NCBI GenBank assembly: GCA_000226015.1
Contig: JH155358.1
Coordinates: 124,459 to 149,958, forward strand
Source of the DNA: Mnemiopsis leidyi
Lineage: Eukaryota; Ctenophora; Tentaculata; Lobata; Bolinopsidae
Direction: 5' to 3'
DNA length: 25,500 bases
Shown: in pieces, positions 18,597 through 25,500 of the stretch
How the letters are laid out: the number at the start of each line of letters is the position of its first letter
Position numbering within the stretch: the first letter of the stretch is position 1
The notes under the pieces: model-generated
The model's input: the letters and a program-made list of their open reading frames with translations, nothing else
Database searches by the model: none
What the model was told of the DNA's origin: nothing
Made by a program: the position numbers and the translations under genes

Positions 18597-21500
18597 GTTG
18601 GGAGGGGGAGGACGATGGCAGGGAGAAGGAGGACGAATCTAAAGCTATCGAGTTTGAGAGAACTGCAGAGACAAGACACTCAGAGAAAGTCGCTGCTCGT
18701 CAGATGAACCTTGATGCTAAAGGTAACTCGCGCCTGTACCTGCTTGTTTCGTTCATTCTTTATTAGATCTTCTCATCTAGAACGGAAGTAGATGCATTTG
18801 GTGCTGTCTACGCTCCATGATACATCGAAGTGTTAATACTTTCAATACTACTTTTATACAAATAATTTGTGGTTCCCTAAAGATGATATATGAATTGAAG
18901 ACTTCAAAAACCCAATCATGTTAGCTGTTTTTATTCGTCTCTCCTACCAAAACAAAAGTTACACATCAAAGTTTTGTTGCTTTACTAGGCTTGATATCTC
19001 CAATTTCTATTCCTAACACATCACGTGACACCTTCTCACACCGTACTTTTTCAGCACACCACCCTCCAGATTCCTTCTTCAGAACACTCGACAGTTCAGT
19101 CAAGAAAAACAGTGTGTTTGTCAAGAAGCTCAGTTCTCTGACTGAACAGAATAGGACCAAACTGGTGGCAGATCTGAACTCTCTTAACCTTACCAAGTAT
19201 ATAGAGGAGGTCGTAAACGCTATTTGCTCTGCTAAGTTGAAGGTTTGTCTATTTGTTCTTTCTTTGTCTGTATGTTTGTTTCTTGAACTGCTTATTAACC
19301 TATTTGTAACTCGTTCCCCATCGAATTAAGACAATCATGTAGATATCTTCACCCCGTCCCCCATCCATTGCCTGTTACAGATGCAAGACATGAACTGTGC
19401 TATACATCTCTGTTCACTGCTACATCGGAGATACAGCGACTTCTCACAGCTACTTCTCAAGACACTACAGTCCGCTCTCAGTAATCTCAACAAGGAAGAT
19501 AAGGTATCTTACCTCGACCATGAAATTAGCCTTAATCACACTTTTAACCGTTTAAAATTCAAAGAATCTTATCTTCTCATCGATATTCGGAATGATTGAA
19601 TAAGAAAATTTAACTGTCAGGTGACACGTGTGCGAATAGAACTTCGTCTTCTGGGACAGATGTTGGTTCTGGGAATCATTACCGATCAGAAGGAAGGCTT
19701 CACACTTTTACATACCACCCTGTGTAAAATTGTAGAGAGCGATAAGGTTTGTGTAATTAGAATTGATAAGTTTGTTGTTTTGCAATTAATTAATTAGCCA
19801 GAGATAGGAAACGTTAGTTTTTACGAATCGTGTATTGTTTTTAAGCGACTTTTCTCTGTGAAAAACGAGCCTTAATTTGATCTAATTTAATAGAAAATGC
19901 TCTGAAAATCTTTATAATTTTCTCTAACTTCACCCATAAGAATATTCTAGAAGCTTTGTTGGCCCAATGGCCCGTCGTGGCGTTGTACTGTAACTGTTTG
20001 AAGCCACGAAGGTATGGAATGCAATGTTTTACATTTCAGGACAGGTTAGAATTCCTCCCGGCGATGGTTTCTTTTGTGAAACACTGTGGCGAAGATATCC
20101 TAGGAGTTCAGTCCACTAAAAACAGGTATACATTACAACTGACAACGTGAGCAAACCAGTATAGTGAGCAAACCAGTATAGTGAGCAAACCAGTATAGTG
20201 AGCAAACCAGTATAGTGAGCAAACCAGTTACCAGCATGTTGAGCAAACCAGGCTCTGTGTGTGGGGATGCATGGTCGCAAATATGGGTACCTTAAGCTTT
20301 CTAGAAAACCAGACTCTGCCCTATATCACACGATATGATTTGAAGTTAGAGCAGTATAACACTACAATCTAAAAAGTTAACTTTAATTTCCACCAGACAG
20401 CTGATAGAGCAGCACAATATAACAGTACCTGCCATGAAGATACTAGCTAAAGACAAGCAGCAGATATTTGCTGGTCTCCTCAAAGAGTACAGTTCAGCAG
20501 TTATTCTGACTCTTGTTAAGCTGCACAACAAGCTGATGAAGTGTCTGAAACACAACAAGAAGACCCTTCTCGTTAAAGGTGATTTGGAGAGATTTTTTGT
20601 GGCCAAATAGATTATGATATCGGGCTGAAATAACACAACTAGCCATTTGACTAGGCTGTTGGTCAAAATAAATAGTTGTACTTGAAGGAATGTTACAATG
20701 TAGTATTTCAATATAACACTGTTACATCCTGCTAAAACAGGATTGTTACTTTCAGGAGAAGTGTCAGCGGAGAAGATAGAACTGTCGGAGAAACTGTCAG
20801 CGCAACACAGCAAACTGTTGATGAACGCCACCACGCTGGCCGAACTACTGGACATTACAATACCTGACCTGCCCAGTTTGCAGCAGCTCGAGGACGAGGA
20901 GATGGATTGTAATTCTCCTACTAACGCTAATGCAGATGTAAGACCTTACTCGGTCCGTTTTTTGTTTGTTTAGATTTAGACCAAGGAGAAAGATTTAAAC
21001 TTATAAAGCTTTTAAGCTTAACTTGGAATGTATAATTGATATGTGGTGAATCGTGACCTGTTTGAATAAAATATTCACAACTGTAATCATGACAGATGAG
21101 TGAAGTAAGTTTGTGGGAGGATGAAGATCAGAAAACTTTCTACCGGGATATACTGGACCTCACTGGAATAGTCCCTCAGATACTTTACAAAAGTGGGTTT
21201 TTATCCTGTTTTGTCCTGTGTTTTCTAATTTCAGCTATCAAAATATAAATATTCTAGAAAGGCTTCTGTAGACTTATATGATATAAGATGTATAATTATA
21301 GGTTTTTCGTCAGAAACTTTACGAAAACTTGTCTTTTTTGTCAGAGGATAAAGCGAAGGCGGATCAAAAAGCCAAGGAAGAAGAATCAAAGAAGAAGGAA
21401 GAAAAGAGCGAAAAAGACGGCAAAGATGATAAAGAGGAAGAAATAACGGAAGAAAGTATAGAGGAAGAGTTCAAGAAACTAAACATTGAGGAAGAAGACG

Positions 21501-22872
21501 ATGATGGTATGTACTGGAAAGTTCGAATCTTTACCCTATTTTATAGATTTAGGCGGTGACGCACTGACCATGCACCCTCCCCTTCTCTAAAATAAGTGTT
21601 GTCGGAATCTACTGTATTATTTCACTGCACCCGATTTGAGGATTACACGAATTGTTCCGATAAGATAGAATAACTCAGATGATGACGAGGAAGAGATAGT
21701 AGTTACTGAAACAACACAAAATTCCAACAACAAAGAAAATCCTGACGATTTTGGAACCAGTACAATAACGATCAGCAACAAAGCGATGATGGAGAGTTTC
21801 ATCTCAAAACTGTCTAATATCAGCAATAGAGATCTGGTTAACGAGGTCATAAATTAAGTTTTTTTTGGAGTTTTGTCTGTTCTTCGATTTATTAATCTAT
21901 TCGTTTTTAACAAAAGTTTTACTCGTCATTTTCTAGAAGTTCTGTTCAAGTCATTAAGTTGATTCACCAGATTATTGATAATTGATAGCCATATTTTTCA
22001 GGCAGCACAAGAGTTTTGCTTGAAGTTGAACACGAAAAGCAACAGAAAGAAACTTGTTAGGGCTCTCTACGGTGTTTCAAGAAACAGGTTAAGTAACGAT
22101 CTTAGTTATTGTTATATGAATTGTTACCCTGCCTTTTTTTCAATTTTACGACTTACTGTAACAATAAAAAGTTTGAGCTCCATTGTACTGCATTGAACTA
22201 ACGTATTATCAACTTAATTGTTGAACTAACGTATTATCAACTTAATCAAATAAATTGTGACACCTGTACTCATCACCTCAGGCTCGATTTGTTACCGTTC
22301 CACGCCCGGCTAGTGAGAACCTTATCTCCAATCCTCCCTGATATACCTACCGACCTGTTTACCCTCCTCAAGAAAGAGTTTATATATCACGTGAGAACAA
22401 TACTTTTGACTATTCTTAAGTTAACAATAAAAAATCCGTCGCAAACTGGAACTTAACGTGGCAAAAACACGTTAAAAGAGTCTTCTTCTAAATTTTGCGT
22501 AACGCGCAGAGACATTTTTGTTTTGTAATGTTATTTTGTCAAATTTATCGGTCTTATTTCGCGCCGCGCGCACGCAAATTTATGTAGTTATTTTTGAGAA
22601 TTTGGTTGACGCACGCGTTTGTGTTCATTGTTGGTCGGCTAACTTTGTAATGTATAAAAACGATTTCCTGCTTTCAGAAGACTGTTTATGTGTTCTTACT
22701 GCTTAAAAATAATATTTGAATGCTATACTAACAATAAACATTCTTCAGTTGAGGAAAAAGGACCAGAACAACCTCGAGACGAAAGTGAAGAATATTCGTT
22801 TCATTGGAGAGCTCTGTAAGTTCGAGATGTGTGAAAAGACAGATGCTCTCTGGTGCCTTCGTGTTTTATTAG
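18597..22872 (+). CDS. UPF2: UPF2 nonsense-mediated decay factor, N-terminal half
   Basis: UPF2 bridges UPF1 and UPF3 in nonsense-mediated mRNA decay. Thirteen exons join in phase: 18597-18722, 19055-19242, 19381-19503, 19621-19746, 20040-20125, 20397-20578, 20756-20937, 21096-21192, 21345-21506, 21679-21845, 22002-22087, 22282-22390, 22749-22872 (586 aa). MIF4G-1 is seen as DSFFRTLDSSVKKNSVFVKK, NLTKYIEEVVNAI, NCAIHLCSLLHRRYSDF and FVKHCGEDILGV, then LLMNATTLAELLDITIPDLP. LWEDEDQKTFYRDILDL precedes a Lys/Glu-rich linker (exon 9). MIF4G-2 is seen as EFCLKLNTKSNRKKLVRALY, RLDLLPFHARLVRTLSP, then KKDQNNLETKVKNIRFIGEL. The last exon ends at a consensus donor (GTAAGT), about where human UPF2 residue 700 of 1272 falls. 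No MIF4G-3 or UPF1-binding region follows in the window. Exon 2 has an alternative in-phase acceptor at 18989. The 5' end is unresolved. Frames are clean, so the part seen is under coding constraint. Confidence 0.9.
20148..20251. repeat. 17-bp minisatellite in a UPF2 intron
   Basis: Four perfect tandem units of TGAGCAAACCAGTATAG (20148-20215) are followed by two degenerate units starting TGAGCAAACCAG at 20216 and 20239. It lies in the intron between exons 5 and 6, some 20 bases after the donor site. Confidence 0.92.
22193..22246. repeat. 26-bp direct repeat, period 28, in a UPF2 intron
   Basis: Two perfect 26-base copies (22193-22218 and 22221-22246; start TTGAACTAACGTATTATCAA) are separated by two bases, just before exon 12. 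Confidence 0.92.
22453..22475. repeat. Hairpin TTAACGTG-7nt-CACGTTAA
   Basis: A perfect 8-bp inverted repeat with a 7-base loop in the UPF2 intron 22391-22748. It sits beside a CpG-rich stretch (about 22496-22620) that contrasts with the A/T-rich introns around it. Confidence 0.6.
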
Positions 22873-23190
22873 GTAAGTGGAAACAAGAAACAATCTCTCT
22901 GATCTCTCTCTCCTCTTGTAAAGCTCGGTAGATGAGTGATAGTTAATTACAGACCAGTTGTCTGTGAAATCGAGATCACGTTTGCTTTTAAATTAAACGT
23001 GTTTTGTGTTATTTTGTAGGATTTCAGGACAGTCAAATATTTTAGATTTTGGTGGTGATCAATGTAATGTCAATCAAATGATCTACTTTCACTGACAAAA
23101 TGTAGTTTAAAAGACGCCGATGGTGCAAACATGCGCTTATTCACTTCTATACCTAATTCTATCTTTCCATCATTTACCCTATTTGTTATC
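22873..23190. other. Region between last UPF2 exon and first BTB gene
   Basis: It begins with a consensus splice donor. A possible acceptor ATTTTGTAG ends at 23019; splicing there would be in phase and add GFQDSQIF before a TAG at 23043-23045. That would truncate UPF2. The eight residues only weakly recall the family's LLxDF block, so I do not include them in the gene model. Confidence 0.45.
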
Positions 23191-24117
23191 ATGGCCAAAG
23201 CTGAGAATTCTTCTGTGCCTCACAATTTTGGGATAGAATACTTCGATTCTTTGCAGCATTCGAACATCAAAATTACTTTAAAAGACGGTACTAAGGTCAA
23301 CGCTAACACTATAGTTCTCTCTATGAACAGTCGATTTTTCAAAGAACTTATCAAAAAGGAAAGTCCGACATCGATAGAAATGGATGAGTTTGATACGGCT
23401 GTATGCAAAAGCTTTCTGAAAAGTTTATATACCGGTGAGATTGCTACTTTAGACAAGAGCAACTTCAGGCCAGTCAGCAAGCTGTCGTTCAATTTCAAAG
23501 TTACCTGGATGCAAAACAAGTGTCTTGAATATTTCAAAAATATGATGTCTAGTAACGAAAACGATAATCAATTCTTATTGGAAGAAGCAATCGCTGCTAA
23601 AGAATTTGATAAAGATTGTCAATATTTAAATGCACTGGCTCAACATAAAACTCAAAACGTCCGTTTCCAGGATATCCAATCCATGGAAACAGCTTTGCAG
23701 GACTTGGGAAGCCTTTCCGTGGACTGTATCGATTTCTTTATCCGTCTTTCAAATACATGCGGAAGAAATTTGAATCTTGTTAGAAATAGGAGAAATAATT
23801 GTCATGGATTTGGACCGGGCGACGGTGGCAGTCGTTCCCAGAAAGAGTACTGTACTGTTCTCGTAGAATCGGTGACAGCACACCTCAAAAACCTACGAAA
23901 GATTGATGTCAAAACAAGGTATGTCTTAGTGAATCTTGACTTCAAAGGTATAGCTGCCAAGTTTATTCAGAACAATAGAAACAATTATCAATATCAACAA
24001 GTTGACGCTTTTAAAACAGCTGCATCAAACTTCTTTCAAAGTCTGATGGATCTTGAAGATATCTCCAACAACGATTTGAAAATGACATTTAGACAACACA
24101 TGAGTTTGGGAAACTAA
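23191..24117 (+). CDS. BTB-domain protein, tandem paralogue 1
   Basis: An intronless 308-aa protein. The start at 23191 (MAKAENSS) is chosen over the in-frame ATG at 23131 because the neighbouring paralogue begins at the equivalent place. It has a BTB/POZ domain at about 20-115 (HSNIKITLKDGTKV, ANTIVLSMNSRFFKELI, IEMDEFDTAVCKSFLKSLYT), a BACK-like helical region (about 120-190; FLLEEAIAAKEFDKDCQYL, SVDCIDFFIRLSNTC), a short Gly/Arg/Asn-rich linker (191-216) and a helical C-terminal domain (217-308; QKEYCTVLVESVTAHLKNL, VLVNLDFKGIAAKF) that I do not recognise. There is no MATH, Kelch or zinc-finger domain. Many BTB proteins are Cullin-3 adaptors or oligomerisation modules; which applies here is unknown. 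Same strand as UPF2, so it is either downstream of it or nested in a large UPF2 intron. Confidence 0.88.
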   Translation: MAKAENSSVPHNFGIEYFDSLQHSNIKITLKDGTKVNANTIVLSMNSRFFKELIKKESPTSIEMDEFDTAVCKSFLKSLYTGEIATLDKSNFRPVSKLSFNFKVTWMQNKCLEYFKNMMSSNENDNQFLLEEAIAAKEFDKDCQYLNALAQHKTQNVRFQDIQSMETALQDLGSLSVDCIDFFIRLSNTCGRNLNLVRNRRNNCHGFGPGDGGSRSQKEYCTVLVESVTAHLKNLRKIDVKTRYVLVNLDFKGIAAKFIQNNRNNYQYQQVDAFKTAASNFFQSLMDLEDISNNDLKMTFRQHMSLGN

Positions 24118-24512
24118 AAGTTGATTCTAGACTGAAACTAATCTTAAAAATTTGAAGAAAAGTTAAAAACTGTTCAAGTGAACCCGTATCACTATCTATG
24201 CATTAAGTGATGCAGGCTAAAGGACTGTAGTTTATAGTTATTCGTTTTAGGAGCTGTTGTCTGTTACAACTGAACTTGTGTTAAGGCATTTGATTTCATT
24301 CAAAATTATCGCCTTATCACATGGAACGGTACCTTGTCAGTTTCTAATGAAAATTTGTGAGATTTACGGCCTGGATGGTTACTGTTTTTGTGCATCAGAT
24401 GATTTTACTTTGACTGACAAAATTTCTGTTTACAACGATTAGTTTGTCTCAAAACGACAAAACGCATTTGTAATTGTTGTTAAGTTGCTTCTCCCCAGTG
24501 AAGTCGTCTAAA
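24118..24512. other. Spacer between the two BTB genes
   Basis: A 395-base A/T-rich spacer without a recognisable gene. CTTCTCCCCAG ending at 24498 is a good splice-acceptor-like site 14 bases before the second BTB start codon. The open stretch at 24257-24442 has no recognisable content. Confidence 0.5.
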
Positions 24513-25500
24513 ATGGCTGTGCCTCAAAACTTTGGAAGTGAATATTTTGACTCAGAACATCACTCTAACATTGAAATCATTCTGAAAGACGGATCTAGAG
24601 TTCGATTAAACTCTGTTGTCCTCTCAATGAACAGTCCATATTTTAAAAGCATAATCGAAGAAAAAGGTATAAAAAAGATCGAAATGGATGGGGTGGATGC
24701 GAAAGTGTGTAGAAGATTCCTTAAAAGTTTATACACTGGCGTTTCTGGGGTATTGAATAGAAGGAACTTCAGACAAGTTAGCAAACTTTCCTTTACGTGT
24801 GAAGTTGCTTGGATGCAACTAGAGTGCCTTGTTTACTTCATGAAGGTTCTCGGTTGTAATGATGATAACAACAAGTTTTTGTTGGAGGAGGCTATTGCCG
24901 CAAAGGATTACGACAAGAATTGCCAATATCTAGAAGCTCTGGTTCAACAGAAAACACAGAGCGTGTTTGATCAAGATATTCAGGCGATGGGATTGATGTT
25001 GGATGACTTAAACAGCCTTCCTGTTGACCATCTAGATTTCTTCATCCGTCTAGCGAACAAGTGCAATAGACGTCAAGCCAATAATGGTAACCCCAACTAT
25101 GGTAACTACTTCTATGGTGAACTCCCCGGTGCATATGGTGAGACCTATGGCGAAGAATGTCCTTCAGAAGAATGTCAATCAGTTGTAGTACATCGTCCAG
25201 ACACTGTTGGATCTTACAGTTCACAAGCGGTTATTCCGAGGGGTAGGAGGGGTTATTCCGCCACACTGCAAAAAGAGTATTGTACCGTTCTCATAGAAAA
25301 AGTGACAATACACCTCAAGAACTTGAAGAAGATTGATAATAAAACAAGATTTGTTTTAGAGAATCTGGATTTCAAAGGCATAACATCGAAGTTCAATCAG
25401 AATTATAGACACTATCAATATTACCAATCAATTGATCCTTTCAAAAAAGCTGCATCGAATTTTTTCGAAAGTTTGCTGGACCTAAAAGAAATTTCCAACA
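24513..25500 (+). CDS. BTB-domain protein, tandem paralogue 2 (runs off the window)
   Basis: The frame is open from ATG 24513 to the window end (329 codons), so the 3' end is missing. It is a paralogue of the 23191-24117 gene with the same order: an N-terminal QNFGSEYFDSEHHSNIEII, the BTB domain (SVVLSMNSPYFKSII, IEMDGVDAKVCRRFLKSLYT), BACK-like helices (KFLLEEAIAAKDYDKNCQYL, VDHLDFFIRLANKC) and the shared C-terminal domain (QKEYCTVLIEKVTIHLKNL, VLENLDFKGITSKFNQNYRH). The linker between the last two is about 68 residues against 26 in paralogue 1, and is rich in Gly, Tyr, Asn and acidic residues with GE-YGE repeats. By comparison only about 15-20 residues are missing at the C-terminus. Confidence 0.88.
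   Translation, partial: MAVPQNFGSEYFDSEHHSNIEIILKDGSRVRLNSVVLSMNSPYFKSIIEEKGIKKIEMDGVDAKVCRRFLKSLYTGVSGVLNRRNFRQVSKLSFTCEVAWMQLECLVYFMKVLGCNDDNNKFLLEEAIAAKDYDKNCQYLEALVQQKTQSVFDQDIQAMGLMLDDLNSLPVDHLDFFIRLANKCNRRQANNGNPNYGNYFYGELPGAYGETYGEECPSEECQSVVVHRPDTVGSYSSQAVIPRGRRGYSATLQKEYCTVLIEKVTIHLKNLKKIDNKTRFVLENLDFKGITSKFNQNYRHYQYYQSIDPFKKAASNFFESLLDLKEISN

Noticed and set aside
20148-20251. Possible CRISPR-like array
   Set aside because: Units are directly tandem with no unique spacers and lie in a eukaryotic intron; this is a minisatellite.
23020-23045. A fourteenth UPF2 exon coding GFQDSQIF and a stop
   Set aside because: Phase and acceptor fit, but eight residues give no real homology; kept as a possibility under findings only.
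23131-23190. Upstream in-frame ATG giving BTB1 a hydrophobic N-terminal leader
   Set aside because: The paralogue at 24513 starts at the position matching 23191, and a leader peptide does not suit a BTB protein.
24257-24442. 61-codon open frame between the BTB genes
   Set aside because: No similarity to either BTB gene or to any family I know, and short enough to occur by chance.

Overview
This is a stretch of an animal nuclear genome. The genes have GT-AG introns, mostly 100-350 bp, and the products are typical of metazoans: an NMD factor, NELF-E, Prp19, a SWR1/SRCAP subunit, a TRAPP subunit and a GT43 glucuronyltransferase homologue. The DNA is A+T-rich, has short introns and carries a decayed RNase H-bearing non-LTR retrotransposon and several small dispersed repeats. 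This fits a compact invertebrate genome, possibly an early-branching lineage, but I cannot name the species. Every gene I can support lies on the + strand.

Layout. 1-5460 is repeat-rich: small dispersed repeats, the degraded 3' half of a non-LTR element (about 2545-4014), and a 65-bp insert flanked by 11-bp direct repeats. 5463-7274 is an intronless cytosolic Xaa-Pro aminopeptidase (XPNPEP1 type). 7818-8963 is a two-exon GT43 homologue whose catalytic motifs are lost. 9528-10391 is a three-exon NELF-E homologue without its RRM. 11239-14254 is a nine-exon Prp19, reconstructed completely (513 aa). 14807-15790 is intronless VPS72/YL1. 16367-17587 is intronless TRAPPC13. 18597-22872 holds at least thirteen exons of UPF2, ending inside the second MIF4G domain. 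23191-24117 and 24513 to the window end are two tandem intronless BTB-domain paralogues.

Function. Five of the nine genes act in nuclear RNA or chromatin processes (NELF-E pausing, Prp19 splicing, VPS72 H2A.Z deposition, UPF2 nonsense-mediated decay) or in vesicle tethering (TRAPPC13). I see no shared pathway that would make this a functional cluster. The common orientation, intergenic gaps of roughly 0.4-1 kb and acceptor-like AG sites just before several start codons leave room for trans-splicing or 5'-UTR introns, which transcript data would settle.

Most noteworthy: (1) a GT43 protein with intact fold motifs but an altered DDD motif, an absent catalytic Glu and an absent UDP-contact His; (2) a NELF-E that keeps the N-terminal, SGFKR, YxxFVSS and VQYDD motifs but has no RRM; (3) a UPF2 gene whose clean coding structure stops mid-MIF4G-2, followed by same-strand BTB genes; (4) a BTB paralogue pair with conserved ends and a strongly divergent linker.
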